A stretch of 64,000 nucleotides of DNA from assembly GCF_036492245.1 (NCBI RefSeq), contig NZ_AP025286.1, forward strand, positions 1,426,001-1,490,000, in the 5' to 3' direction. Shown piece after piece: positions 40,991 through 50,382 of this stretch (positions are counted from its first letter, which is position 1; each line of letters starts with the position of its first letter). Position numbers and translations under genes: made by a program. Below the pieces are notes generated by a model. It ran no database searches. It saw nothing but the letters and a program-made list of their open reading frames with translations, and was not told the origin of the DNA. Source of the DNA: Treponema bryantii (GTDB lineage: Bacteria; Spirochaetota; Spirochaetia; Treponematales; Treponemataceae).

Positions 40991-42892
40991 ATTTTACTTT
41001 CAAAAATACATTCGCCACAGGATATAAAAAAGCTTTCTCAAAAAGAACTCAAGCAACTCGCTTCAGAAATCCGTACTACTATAATAAATGTTGTTGGAAA
41101 AAATGGCGGTCACCTTGCAAGTAATCTTGGAGTTGTTGAACTTACAATTGCGCTTCATCGCGTTTTCAACAGTCCCGAAGATGCAATTGTCTGGGATGTA
41201 AGCCATCAGTGTTATACACATAAGCTTCTTACTGGCCGTTATGAAGAGTTTCCAAGCCTCCGAAAAGCTGGAGGACTTTCCGGTTTCACAAATAAAAACG
41301 AAAGTGTTCATGACTATTTTATAAACGGACACTCATCAACTTCAATATCTTCAGCTCTTGGACTTCTTACAGCACGTGAATTAAATGGTGAAAAGGGAAA
41401 GGTTATAGCAGTTATTGGTGACGGTGCACTTACAGGTGGAATGGCTTTTGAAGGTCTTTCTCACGCCGGTCAGCTTTCAAAAAATCTTATTGTAATTTTG
41501 AATGATAATCAGATGTCAATTGACCATAACACAGGCTCTGTATCCCGTTATCTCAGTCGTCTTACAATGACAGCCGGTTATCAGACCTTCCGTTATCGTG
41601 TTGATAAAGCAATTGATAAAATACCATATATCGGACGTCCTCTTGAGAAATTTATTTTTCGCGTAAAAAGAGCTGTCAAAGGCCTTTTGCTTACAAACAA
41701 TCTTTTTGTTGATTTAGGCTTTGAATATGTTGGTCCTCTTGATGGACACAACGAAGCTGCCCTTGAAAAACAGTTGCGTCGTGTAAGTCAGCTTCATCGT
41801 CCTGTTGTAGTACATGTAGTTACAAAAAAAGGAAGAGGCTATAGTCCGGCAGAAAATAATCCGGAATTATTTCATGGTATTGGACCATTCCAGATTAGTG
41901 ATGGTACCGTAGAAAAGTTTGATGCTCAGAGTTTTACAGAAGCCTTCAGTAATTTGATGTGTGAAGAAGGCGAAAAAAACAAAGATATTGTTGCAATTAC
42001 AGCTGCCATGGCAAAAGGTACAGGGCTTTCTGCTTTTTCTCACAGATTTCCGGATCGTTTTTTTGATGTTGGAATTGCAGAAGAGCATGCAGTTACTTTT
42101 GCAGGAGGTCTCGCAAAAGGCGGTAAAGTTCCTGTTACCTGTATCTATTCTACATTTATACAGAGAGCCGTAGATCAGATGGTGCATGATATAGCACTTC
42201 AGAAAGCACATTCAGTTTTTATACTTGATCGTGCCGGTGCTGTTCCTGCTGATGGAGTTACTCATCAGGGAATTTATGATATAGCGCTTTTCCGTCCAAT
42301 TCCAGAACTTGAATTGATGACCGTCTGTAGTGCAGCAGATTTAAAACTTTGCTTTGAATGGGCAGTAGATAAGGGAACCTCTGTTATAATCAGATACCCT
42401 AAACTGACATGTCCTACAGAAGTTCCTCAGATGAGTCAGCCAGTTGAACTTGGACGAGGCATCTTAATTCCTTGTACAGAATTTGTTATTGAAAATATAA
42501 GTGAAGCTGAACTAGAAAAAAAGAAAAAGAAGATTTTGATTACAGCTACAGGCGGAATGTATTCCGAGGTACAGAAGGCTGTTCGTGCAGTTCTGCTTGA
42601 TGGCGGATATGCAGATGTATATCTTCTTCGCTTTATTAAACCTTTTGATGAAACCTATTTTATTGAAATGGCAAGTCGTTATGATGGCGTTGTTTTTGTT
42701 GAAGATGGTGTAATTGCCGGTGGAATGGGTGAATATCTGGCAGGACTTCTTGCCGAAAATGGAATGAAAAATACACGTGTTCTTGGCTTTGAAGATAAAT
42801 TCTTTAGTCATGGCTCACGTGAAGAAGTTCTTGAGATGGCAGGTCTTTCGCCGTCTCACATCAAAAAGGCGGTAAAGGAATGTTACAACTAA
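40991..42892 (+). CDS. dxs: 1-deoxy-D-xylulose-5-phosphate synthase, apparently initiated at ATT
   Basis: 633 residues when started at ATT 40991, the family length. The conserved N-terminus is encoded from that codon (then LLSKIHSPQDIKKLSQKELK), with GKNGGHLASNLGVVELTIAL, WDVSHQCYTHKLLTGR, GHSSTSISSALGL and the thiamine-pyrophosphate motif VIGDGALTGGMAFEG. The frame is closed by a TGA at 40985, and no ATG, GTG or TTG occurs in frame before ATG 41441, which would delete about 150 essential residues. AAGAGG lies 7 bases before the ATT. The enzyme joins pyruvate and glyceraldehyde 3-phosphate for isoprenoid, thiamine and pyridoxal synthesis. It overlaps folP by 13 bases. Confidence 0.9.
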   Translation: MLLSKIHSPQDIKKLSQKELKQLASEIRTTIINVVGKNGGHLASNLGVVELTIALHRVFNSPEDAIVWDVSHQCYTHKLLTGRYEEFPSLRKAGGLSGFTNKNESVHDYFINGHSSTSISSALGLLTARELNGEKGKVIAVIGDGALTGGMAFEGLSHAGQLSKNLIVILNDNQMSIDHNTGSVSRYLSRLTMTAGYQTFRYRVDKAIDKIPYIGRPLEKFIFRVKRAVKGLLLTNNLFVDLGFEYVGPLDGHNEAALEKQLRRVSQLHRPVVVHVVTKKGRGYSPAENNPELFHGIGPFQISDGTVEKFDAQSFTEAFSNLMCEEGEKNKDIVAITAAMAKGTGLSAFSHRFPDRFFDVGIAEEHAVTFAGGLAKGGKVPVTCIYSTFIQRAVDQMVHDIALQKAHSVFILDRAGAVPADGVTHQGIYDIALFRPIPELELMTVCSAADLKLCFEWAVDKGTSVIIRYPKLTCPTEVPQMSQPVELGRGILIPCTEFVIENISEAELEKKKKKILITATGGMYSEVQKAVRAVLLDGGYADVYLLRFIKPFDETYFIEMASRYDGVVFVEDGVIAGGMGEYLAGLLAENGMKNTRVLGFEDKFFSHGSREEVLEMAGLSPSHIKKAVKECYN

Positions 42893-43710
42893 AGTTTGGC
42901 TTAAAGCGCGCCGCAACAGAACGGCCCGCATTCGTAATGGGAATCGTAAATGTTACACCAGATTCATTCTATCCAGATAGCCGTGGCGGCGTCGACCGTG
43001 CGCTCCGTCTCATAGAAGAAGGCGCCGACATCTTAGACATCGGCGGCGAATCAACGCGTCCTGGTTATACCCCCGTAACTGCCGAAGAAGAAATCAGCCG
43101 CATTATGCCGGTTATCGAAGCCGTACGTCGAGAATCTTCAATCCCAATTTCTATAGATACAAATAAATTTACAGTTTTCCGTGCCGCCTTTGCTGCTGGA
43201 GCCGACATCTGGAATGACGTAACCGCACTTAGCGGAACACAGACCGCAGCAAACTCAGATGGGACCGCAGCCGCTGCTGCTGAACCTTCAATAGAAGCTG
43301 CAGAATATATTGCCAAAACCGGAGCTTCAGTAATCCTCATGCATACAGGTCCAGGTTCAATAGAAGAAGTTTCTAACTTTCTAGGACAGCGGGTTGTATT
43401 CTGTGTTTCTAACGGTGTTTCATCAGATAAAATCATCGTTGACCCCGGTATTGGCTTTGGAAAAACAACAGAACAGAATCTTGCACTCATAAAAGAACCA
43501 GCTGCTCTTTGCGGTAACCGTTATCCGGTTCTTATGGCTCTTTCCCGAAAACGCTGTATCGGTGACATGACAGGTCGTGCCGCAGAAGACCGTCTGGCAG
43601 GTACCCTTGCTGCAGATATGATATCAGTTCAAAAGGGCGCAAAAATAATCCGTGTACACGATGTTTCTTCTGCAATTGATACGTTAAATGTGATGAAAAA
43701 TCTTCAATAG
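42880..43710 (+). CDS. folP: Dihydropteroate synthase
   Basis: 276 residues. Motifs: MGIVNVTPDSFYPDSRGGVD near 21 and ADILDIGGESTRPGYTPV near 49 (pterin and phosphate binding), ISIDTNKF, then DPGIGFGKTTEQN near 188 and the C-terminal RVHDVSSAID. It condenses p-aminobenzoate with 6-hydroxymethyl-dihydropterin diphosphate. An Ala-rich insert (NSDGTAAAAAEPSIEAAEYI) sits between the ND-V-T-A-LS strand and the next helix and is not typical of the family. The codons are GC-richer than those of neighbours. It starts inside the end of dxs. Confidence 0.94.
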   Translation: MLQLKFGLKRAATERPAFVMGIVNVTPDSFYPDSRGGVDRALRLIEEGADILDIGGESTRPGYTPVTAEEEISRIMPVIEAVRRESSIPISIDTNKFTVFRAAFAAGADIWNDVTALSGTQTAANSDGTAAAAAEPSIEAAEYIAKTGASVILMHTGPGSIEEVSNFLGQRVVFCVSNGVSSDKIIVDPGIGFGKTTEQNLALIKEPAALCGNRYPVLMALSRKRCIGDMTGRAAEDRLAGTLAADMISVQKGAKIIRVHDVSSAIDTLNVMKNLQ

Positions 43711-43728
43711 TGTTGTATACTTATAGAT

Positions 43729-44547
43729 ATGTTAGGTTTTGACAGAATCTTATATCTTTATGATTTCATACGGCCGTTCCTCGATATAGCTGTCATGACA
43801 TTCATTCTGTTTAAGGCATACGATTTTATCTCAAAAACAAACGGCGTTCAGATGCTTAAATCACTTCTGATCGTTGTAATCGTTTATGGTGTTGCAGTTC
43901 TCTTAAAACTTCAGACAATCCTCTGGTTAATGAACATAATTGCACCGGCACTCATAATTGGGTTTGCCCTTGTTTTCCAGCCGGAAATCCGTAAATTATT
44001 TATCAGAATCGGACAGAATGGCTGGTTTGCTTTTGGTACCCGATCAAAACATACTTATGTTGATGCCGTTTTGATTGCCGCTGAAATGCTTTCTCAGCAG
44101 AGACGCGGTATGCTTGCCGTTTTTATGCGCCATACTCCAATGGAAAATCACATTCAGACAGGAACCCGTTTGAATGCGGATCTTTCTTCAAGTCTTCTTA
44201 TGACAATTTTTGGTAAGGATACCTCTCTTCATGATGGAGCCTGCTTTATTCAGGGCGGAAAACTTATTGCTGCCGGATGCTTCCTGCCAACTTCAGAAAA
44301 TTACACAATCAAAAAGACTTTCGGTACACGTCACCGTGCAGCCCTTGGTCTTTCAGAAGTTTCTGATGCAGTTGTACTCGTTGTTTCTGAAGAGACTGGT
44401 GCACTTAGTCTTGCTTATGATTCAAAGCTTAATTACGACCTTACAATAGAAGAAGTTCGAAAGATTCTTGAAAATCTTCTTGAAATCACTTCTGAAGCTC
44501 AGGTACTGGAGGATACTGTAGATGAACACAAAACATTTGCGCGATAA
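43729..44547 (+). CDS. cdaA: Diadenylate cyclase CdaA
   Basis: 272 residues. Three N-terminal membrane helices (about 10-85; ILYLYDFIRPFLDIAVMTFI, then MLKSLLIVVIVYGVAVLL) are followed by a DAC domain with TSLHDGACFIQGGKLIAAGC near 165 (DGA motif) and FGTRHRAALGLSEVSDA near 200 (RHR motif). It makes the second messenger cyclic di-AMP at the membrane. The next gene, a YbbR-domain regulator, overlaps its 3' end by 26 bases; the cdaA-ybbR pairing is conserved in bacteria. Confidence 0.95.
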   Translation: MLGFDRILYLYDFIRPFLDIAVMTFILFKAYDFISKTNGVQMLKSLLIVVIVYGVAVLLKLQTILWLMNIIAPALIIGFALVFQPEIRKLFIRIGQNGWFAFGTRSKHTYVDAVLIAAEMLSQQRRGMLAVFMRHTPMENHIQTGTRLNADLSSSLLMTIFGKDTSLHDGACFIQGGKLIAAGCFLPTSENYTIKKTFGTRHRAALGLSEVSDAVVLVVSEETGALSLAYDSKLNYDLTIEEVRKILENLLEITSEAQVLEDTVDEHKTFAR

Positions 44548-45526
44548 AATCCTCGACAAGTGGCCTGCTAAGGTAATCTGTCTTATTATTGCTATCTTCC
44601 TGTATTTCTTTCATCAGGCCTCTATGATTGATTCAAAAACTATCGTTGTTCCACTTGAGATTATTGAGAATGGAATTGTAATGCATATGGGAAATACTCC
44701 AGGTTCTGTTTCTGTTGTGGTGAGAGCCGGAGAAGAAACAATTAAGTCAGTTCTTCCATCTGATATTTCTGCTTCAATTTGTCTTGATACAATTACACAA
44801 AAGGGTACTTATAAGATTCCTGTAAAAATCACTCTTTCAGAAAGCCTTATGGCTTATGATCCTTTTGAAGTAAAACTGAAAGATGATTCTATTACAATTG
44901 ATGTAGATAAAAAGGCAATCAAATATGTTCCGATTGTTCCGTCAGTTGTAGGTGAAGTTGCGCATGGTTATGAAATTGATTCAATTTCAATGAGTCCTTC
45001 AACAGTTGAAATTGCAGGCCCTGAATCAGTGGTAAATGCAACTGAGCAGATTTATACAACCCGTCTGAACGTATCTAATGCAGAAATCAATTTCTCTACA
45101 GAAACTTCATACCAAAAATTAAATAAACTTCTTACAGTTCTTGATGAAGGGCCATTTAAAGCTGAAGTTACAATTAAACCTCAGGCAATGGAACGAACTT
45201 TCCAGGGTATTCCAATTGAAATCTTTAATCTGGATGATTCTCTCGAAATTAAAGATGAACTTCCTTCTGTTATGATTAAGCTTTCCGGAACAATGCCTGT
45301 ATTGGAAAACTATATACTTTCAAAGCATGCCGTTCAGTTGAATCTAAAAGATGTAACTGAACCTGGCGAATATGAAATTCCTCTCAGATATGTACTACCT
45401 GCAAATCTGCAGCTTGTAGAAAAATCAGATGAAGAAATAACCGTAACAGTTATAAAAAAATCTGAAAAAAAAGCTGAATCAGAGGAAGCTGCAGCAAATT
45501 CTGCAGACGAAGCTGGAGTTCAGTAA
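44522..45526 (+). CDS. YbbR-domain protein, CdaA regulator (CdaR-like)
   Basis: 334 residues. One N-terminal membrane anchor (KVICLIIAIFLYFFHQAS) is followed by about three to four YbbR repeats (for example VPLEIIENGIVMHMG, KIPVKITLSESLMAYDPFEV and YVPIVPSVVGEVAHGYEIDS). The C-terminus is an acidic/Ala-rich tail. YbbR proteins sit outside the cytoplasmic membrane and modulate CdaA, and the gene starts inside cdaA, as expected. Its stop codon overlaps the acpS start (TAATG). Confidence 0.88.
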   Translation: MNTKHLRDKILDKWPAKVICLIIAIFLYFFHQASMIDSKTIVVPLEIIENGIVMHMGNTPGSVSVVVRAGEETIKSVLPSDISASICLDTITQKGTYKIPVKITLSESLMAYDPFEVKLKDDSITIDVDKKAIKYVPIVPSVVGEVAHGYEIDSISMSPSTVEIAGPESVVNATEQIYTTRLNVSNAEINFSTETSYQKLNKLLTVLDEGPFKAEVTIKPQAMERTFQGIPIEIFNLDDSLEIKDELPSVMIKLSGTMPVLENYILSKHAVQLNLKDVTEPGEYEIPLRYVLPANLQLVEKSDEEITVTVIKKSEKKAESEEAAANSADEAGVQ

Positions 45527-45900
45527 TGATTGCAGGAATTGGAACTGATATTGCTGAAGTAAAACGCTTTGAAAAATGGGTGAAAAATCCCGAAATGATA
45601 GAACGTTTTTTTAATGAAAAGGAACGTTCATCTGCAAAGTCTGATTCTGCAAAATGTCAGCACTATGCTGTCAGGTTTGCTGCAAAAGAGGCCTTTTCAA
45701 AAGCTCTTGGAACAGGAATTATAGGCTTTAATCTGAAAGATGTTTATATAATAAACAACAGTGAAGGTAAGCCAGAGTTGAATATTGAAGGGGCAGCGCT
45801 TTCTTTGCTCAAGGAAAGACTTGGAGAATGTAATGCATTCGTAAGTCTTAGTCATGAAAAAGAATATGCGGTTGCTTTTGTAATATTAGAAAAAAAATAG
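45526..45900 (+). CDS. acpS: Holo-[acyl-carrier-protein] synthase
   Basis: 124 residues, family length. IAGIGTDIAEVKRFEKWV at the N-terminus carries the metal-binding Asp (GxDI) and the catalytic KxxxxK region; FAAKEAFSKALGTGI near 52 holds the second metal-binding Glu. It transfers phosphopantetheine from CoA to the acyl carrier protein. It overlaps ybbR by one base. Confidence 0.93.
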   Translation: MIAGIGTDIAEVKRFEKWVKNPEMIERFFNEKERSSAKSDSAKCQHYAVRFAAKEAFSKALGTGIIGFNLKDVYIINNSEGKPELNIEGAALSLLKERLGECNAFVSLSHEKEYAVAFVILEKK

Positions 45901-45918
45901 ATTAAACAGGGGGATAAA

Positions 45919-46797
45919 ATGGCTACATCAAAAAAAGGCGGACCAGAAAAAAAAGTTGGTATTTCCTACTGGTCTAAAGATAAGGTAAGTTGTCCTGTCT
46001 GCAAAAAAGCCTTTGAACGAGAAGTAATGCGAAGCGGTAATGGTCGTATGATTGCCGGTGGACTTACAGAAGAGCTTCATCGTATTTATGAGCCGTCAGC
46101 AAAATTCGGCCGGATCTATCCTCTGATTTATGAAATTGGTGTTTGTCCTAACTGTCATACAGCACTTTTCTGGAATGATTTTACTGAAAAAATTGATCCA
46201 GATGATGCAGATAAACTTTTTGAACATTCAGAAAAACGTCATAAAGCCTGCGAAGAAATATTTCCTTATTATAATCTAAAGCATGAGCGTTCTCTTTTTG
46301 ATGGTACTGCAATGTATTATCTTGCACTCATGACTTATGATGATATGGGACCTTATGCTTTGCCAACAATGAAAAAAGCAATTATTACATTGAGACTTGC
46401 CTGGCTCACAGCAGAAATCAACCAGCGTTGTGCAGATCATAATTATGATTTAATTTCGAAAATGTTCTATAGTAAAGCTTTGTTCTTCTATCAGCAGGCT
46501 GTTATAAACGAAACTGAACGAATAGAAAAGAGTTCTACTTTAAATAATATGGGCCCTGATATTGATAAGAACTACGGCTGGGATGGAGTAATTTATCTTT
46601 GCGGTCTTCTTGAATATAAGTATGGTCAGCAGGAAGATATTCAGATGAGGTTGAAGAAACTCAGCGAATCAAAAACGGCAATTGCACGTATTTTTGGTTT
46701 GGGAAAATCTTCTAAGAGTAAACCTGGCCCATTGCTTGAACATGCTCGAAACCTCTATGATAATCTTTCAAAGTTAGTTAATGATGATGAGTTCTAA
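45919..46797 (+). CDS. DUF2225-family protein
   Basis: 292 residues. Two CxxC pairs near the N-terminus (CPVCKKAF and CPNCHTALFW) suggest a zinc site, and GRMIAGGLTEELHRIYEPSA between them is typical of DUF2225. The rest is helical and resembles TPR sequence (YDLISKMFYSKALFFYQQAV). Function is unknown; the family is common in spirochaetes and Firmicutes. The ribosome site AGGGGG is good. It is followed directly by truA. Confidence 0.85.
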   Translation: MATSKKGGPEKKVGISYWSKDKVSCPVCKKAFEREVMRSGNGRMIAGGLTEELHRIYEPSAKFGRIYPLIYEIGVCPNCHTALFWNDFTEKIDPDDADKLFEHSEKRHKACEEIFPYYNLKHERSLFDGTAMYYLALMTYDDMGPYALPTMKKAIITLRLAWLTAEINQRCADHNYDLISKMFYSKALFFYQQAVINETERIEKSSTLNNMGPDIDKNYGWDGVIYLCGLLEYKYGQQEDIQMRLKKLSESKTAIARIFGLGKSSKSKPGPLLEHARNLYDNLSKLVNDDEF

Positions 46798-47595
46798 ATG
46801 CGCAATATACTTCTAACTATTTCATATGATGGTACAGACTTTTGTGGCTGGCAGCGTCAGGATGATGCTGTAAGCGGCGGTGAAGCAGAACGTACAGTTC
46901 AGGGCGAAATAGAAAAGGCTCTTGAAAAAATCCACAAAGAAAAAACTACTCTTTACGGTTCCGGCAGAACAGACAGCGGTGTACATGCTGTAGGGCAGGC
47001 TGCAAATTTTTATTCTCCGGTCGATTCAATGCCGGCAGAAAATTATGTAAGGGCTTTGAATGCATTTTTGCCATCAGATGTAAGGATAATGGCTGCCCGT
47101 GAAGTCCCGGAAGATTTCAGTGCACGTAAATCTGCAACAAGCCGTGTATATCGCTATTTTATTTCTTTTGGAGATACTACGGCTTCTGATAATATGCGCT
47201 TTACCTGGCTTGTGAAAAATTATACACCGAATCTTGAGAGACTGAATAAATACTGCGAATGTCTGAGGGGAGAACTGGACTGTTCTTCTTTTGCTGCAAG
47301 TGGTGATGATAGTGTTTCAAATAACCGCTATATAGATGATGCAAAGTTTTTTATACAGAAAGACCGCTGGGGAAATGACCTGCTTGTTTTTCAGATTGAA
47401 GCTAATGCTTTTCTGTGGAAGATGGTCAGAACACTTACAGGAACTCTTGTAAATCTTGATAAAACAAATGCCGCTGAAGATTCAATGAAAAAAATTCTGG
47501 AAGCAAAAGACCGTAAAGTTGCCGGAGTAACAGCACCACCGACCGGTTTATTTTTGTATGAAATCAAGTTCGACGGAATCCGCCGACATGTTTAA
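46798..47595 (+). CDS. truA: tRNA pseudouridine(38-40) synthase TruA
   Basis: 265 residues. LTISYDGTDFCGWQRQ at the start and YGSGRTDSGVHAVGQAANFY near 57 hold the catalytic Asp (RTDSGVHA). SRVYRYFI, then FLWKMVRTLTGTLVNL near 205 complete the fold. It modifies positions 38-40 of the tRNA anticodon arm. The gene begins immediately after the stop of the DUF2225 gene, and its own stop (47593-47595) abuts the priA stop with no gap, so the two transcription units collide without an evident terminator. Confidence 0.95.
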   Translation: MRNILLTISYDGTDFCGWQRQDDAVSGGEAERTVQGEIEKALEKIHKEKTTLYGSGRTDSGVHAVGQAANFYSPVDSMPAENYVRALNAFLPSDVRIMAAREVPEDFSARKSATSRVYRYFISFGDTTASDNMRFTWLVKNYTPNLERLNKYCECLRGELDCSSFAASGDDSVSNNRYIDDAKFFIQKDRWGNDLLVFQIEANAFLWKMVRTLTGTLVNLDKTNAAEDSMKKILEAKDRKVAGVTAPPTGLFLYEIKFDGIRRHV

Positions 47596-49617
47596 TTACA
47601 GAAGGCTTACCGGATCCACATCATATTCAATATAAACATTCTGATTATGTGTGTAATCAAAAAGCAGTTTACGCGCTGCATTCTGAAGCGGAATGATTGA
47701 ACCGCCTTTTAATAAAATCTGATATCTCCAGGAAGAATTGATTTTCTCAATAGGACATTCTGCAGGACCAATAATTTCCATCCCACGCGGAGCACCTTCT
47801 TCGAGAATCTTTACTGCATCTGCTGCAGTCTGTGCTGCAAGTGATTTATTAAAGCTTCTGAAAACAAGTCGGAGCAGTCGGCTGAAAGGAGGGAAGTCGA
47901 GCATCTCGCGTTCTGCAAGTTCACTTCCGTAAAAATCTTCTATACGGCTCTGGCAGGCATAAAGTACAGGACCTTTACCCGGGCTGTAGGTTTGAACAAT
48001 AACTTTTCCGTCCGGGAAATACCGGCCGGCTCGTCCTGCAACCTGAGTAATCAAAGAGAATGTTCTCTCTCCGGCCCTGAAGTCCGGCATATGGAGTCCG
48101 GCATCTGCAAGAATAACTCCAACCAGCTGAAGGTTAGGGAAGTTTAGTCCCTTAGCAACCATCTGTGTTCCAAGCAGAATATCGTATTTGCCCTGTCGGA
48201 AATCTTCAAGGGAAGTTAAGAGTTCGTCTTTATTTTTGAGGACATCGGTGTCCAGACGGAGAATACGGGCATTCGGAAACTTTGCACGTGTTTCAGCTTC
48301 TATATATTCTGTTCCAAAACCAGAACTTCCAATGTCGAGTGAACCGCACTGTGGGCAGCTTTCCGGTGGATATATTGACCATCCGCAATAATGACAGCGG
48401 AGTCTGTTTTCAATTTTATGATAGGTTAGTGGTACAGAACAGTTTTTGCATTTTAATTCATATCCGCATTGATTGCAGCGGAAAAAGTGAGTGAAGCCGC
48501 GGCGGTTTAAAAACAAAATTGTCTGATGTTTCTGTGCGAGTGTTTTATTTATTTCATCTTCAAGAGGTTTAGAAATACAGCCGTCATTAGGGTAATATGA
48601 AAGATCTATACAGGAAATGTGAGGCATCTCTCCGCCGGCTAAACGTTTTGTGAGACGGTGTCTTACAATTGAGCCGCCCTGCATTCCATACCAGGCTTCA
48701 ACACTTGGGGTAGCACTTCCCATAAGAAGCGGAATCTTAAGTGTAGAACAGCGGTGCATAGCAACCTGTCTTGCATGATATCGTGGATTGTTACCGGATT
48801 TATAAGAGCCGTCATGTTCTTCATCAATAATAATAAGTCCAAGATCAGGAACCGGAGCAAAAACCGCCGAACGGGCACCAACAATTACGCGGGCTTCCCT
48901 GTGCATGATTCTATGCCATTCAGAAAGCCGCTGAGAAGGAGTGAGTCCTGAATGAAGCACCGCGGCAGTATTTCCAAACCGGTCTGCTACTGCTTTTACA
49001 ACCTGACCCGTAAGTCCAATTTCCGGTACAAGGTAAATAACACCTTTTCCCATTTCAAGAATCTTTTCTGCAAGTGAAAGAAACACTTCAGTTTTACCAG
49101 AGCCCGTCGGGCCGTAAAGGTAATGGAAAAGTCCGCCTCCGTCATTGCGAGCGGAGCGAAGCAATCCACTTGCACTAAGAATCTCCTCAACCGCCTTTGA
49201 TTGCTCAGGTGACAACTCATTCTTCTTTTTCTCACCAACTTCTTCTTCAAAACCAAAGCCGCCTGCACTTGTTTCTCGGCGTCCACTTGGAATCATTGAA
49301 AAAACAGCTTCTCCAAGCGTACAAAGATAATAGCGTGAAAGCCAGTGAGCCATTTCAATCAGTTCTTTTCCAAAAAGAGGTTCTTTATCTATTACGCGTT
49401 TTATCGGCCGGATTTTTTCAGGACCAACAGGACAGTTTTCCGGTAATTTGTCGTTGATATTAATGATGAATCCCTGTGTCTTCTTGTTACCGAACATAAT
49501 TTCTGCACGTTTTCCGATTGCAGGAATAAGTTCAGGTTTTTCTTTTTCTGGAGGAATATAAGAGTATGTAAAGCCCTGATTAACAGGCAGATTCAGTATG
49601 ATTTCGAGATACTGCAT
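47596..49617 (-). CDS. priA: Primosomal helicase PriA, with an in-frame palindromic-repeat insert
   Basis: 673 residues. Walker A YGPTGSGKTEVFLSLA near 169, then DEEHDGSYKSGNNPRYHARQ near 266 (DEEH box), MGSATPSVEAWY, the zinc region CNQCGYELKCKNCSVPLTYH to CPQCGS near 385-430, GTQMVAKGLNFPN, and QVAGRAGR near 520. PriA restarts stalled replication forks. Between residues about 148 and 162 the sequence SGLLRSARNDGG is the translation of a 'gtcattgcgag...gcaatcc' repeat (49139-49169), inserted just before Walker A and leaving the frame intact. It is tail-to-tail with truA. Confidence 0.94.
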   Translation of the reverse strand: MQYLEIILNLPVNQGFTYSYIPPEKEKPELIPAIGKRAEIMFGNKKTQGFIININDKLPENCPVGPEKIRPIKRVIDKEPLFGKELIEMAHWLSRYYLCTLGEAVFSMIPSGRRETSAGGFGFEEEVGEKKKNELSPEQSKAVEEILSASGLLRSARNDGGGLFHYLYGPTGSGKTEVFLSLAEKILEMGKGVIYLVPEIGLTGQVVKAVADRFGNTAAVLHSGLTPSQRLSEWHRIMHREARVIVGARSAVFAPVPDLGLIIIDEEHDGSYKSGNNPRYHARQVAMHRCSTLKIPLLMGSATPSVEAWYGMQGGSIVRHRLTKRLAGGEMPHISCIDLSYYPNDGCISKPLEDEINKTLAQKHQTILFLNRRGFTHFFRCNQCGYELKCKNCSVPLTYHKIENRLRCHYCGWSIYPPESCPQCGSLDIGSSGFGTEYIEAETRAKFPNARILRLDTDVLKNKDELLTSLEDFRQGKYDILLGTQMVAKGLNFPNLQLVGVILADAGLHMPDFRAGERTFSLITQVAGRAGRYFPDGKVIVQTYSPGKGPVLYACQSRIEDFYGSELAEREMLDFPPFSRLLRLVFRSFNKSLAAQTAADAVKILEEGAPRGMEIIGPAECPIEKINSSWRYQILLKGGSIIPLQNAARKLLFDYTHNQNVYIEYDVDPVSLL
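49139..49169. repeat. Palindromic repeat inserted in frame within priA
   Basis: CCGTCATTGCGAGCGGAGCG followed by AAGCAATCCAC matches the core of the palindrome at 36.4 kb (CGTCATTGCGAG...GCAATCC). It encodes LLRSARNDGG in the priA frame. Confidence 0.75.
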
Positions 49618-49630
49618 TAACTACCTGCCG

Positions 49631-50380
49631 TTAATTATTATTTATTTCGTCTAAGCGTTTTTTGAAAAGTTTCAGGTCTTCCCATGCCGGGCGTTTAAGC
49701 TGTTCATTACGAAGCAAGGCACTCGGATGATAAGTTGGCATAACCGGGATTCCGTTATAATCAAAGAATTCACCATGCTGAGCATTTATTGAAATACTCT
49801 GACCTGTAATTTTTTCGATTGCAATTTTACCCATACAAAGAATCATCTTTGGCTTGAGAATATGAATCTGAGTCTCAAGGAAACTGAAGCAGGCAGATTG
49901 TTCATCTGGAAGAGGATTACGATTCTCTGGTGGACGGCATTTTACAATGTTAGCAATATAACAGTTAGTTTTACGATCCAGTCCGATTGCAGCAAGCATT
50001 CGGTCTAACAAGATACCGGCTTTTCCTACGAAAGGCAGCCCCTGCATATCCTCGTCATGTCCAGGACCTTCTCCAATTACAAGAACATCTGGAGTCTGAA
50101 CACCCATACCAGGAACAACATTGTTACGTGTGCGTGCAAGTCCACAACGTGTACAGCGAAGAATCTTTGCATTGAGTTCTTCGATTGTAAGACCAGAAGT
50201 TGCATTCGCAGAACTATCTGTCATTGTCGGGATTGGCTCGACAGTCATTTCTTGTTGTGGAGTTACTGCATCGTCTGTAAATACAGGCTCTGCAGCAAAT
50301 TTCTCCCGTGTATATCCGCATTCATAAGCATCTGCAGTTTTGAGAAGTGTATAAATTAGTTGTTTATCAGCTGCTTTCAT
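49631..50380 (-). CDS. Uracil-DNA glycosylase, family 4 (iron-sulfur type)
   Basis: 249 residues. LRCTRCGLARTRNNVVPGMG near 72 gives the first two cluster Cys; VIGEGPGHDEDMQGLPFVGK near 100 is motif A; KCRPPENRNPLPDE carries the third Cys with CF following; TYHPSALLR near 210 is motif B. It removes uracil from DNA. The first 70 residues are a low-complexity extension with no recognised domain. It ends 13 bases before priA and starts 2 bases after the thiI stop, in one operon. Confidence 0.92.
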   Translation of the reverse strand: MKAADKQLIYTLLKTADAYECGYTREKFAAEPVFTDDAVTPQQEMTVEPIPTMTDSSANATSGLTIEELNAKILRCTRCGLARTRNNVVPGMGVQTPDVLVIGEGPGHDEDMQGLPFVGKAGILLDRMLAAIGLDRKTNCYIANIVKCRPPENRNPLPDEQSACFSFLETQIHILKPKMILCMGKIAIEKITGQSISINAQHGEFFDYNGIPVMPTYHPSALLRNEQLKRPAWEDLKLFKKRLDEINNN

Positions 50381-50382
50381 AG

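Noticed and set aside
41441-42892. dxs starting at the ATG 41441
   Set aside because: The conserved thiamine-diphosphate domain continues upstream in the same frame to 40991; starting at 41441 would remove about 150 conserved residues.
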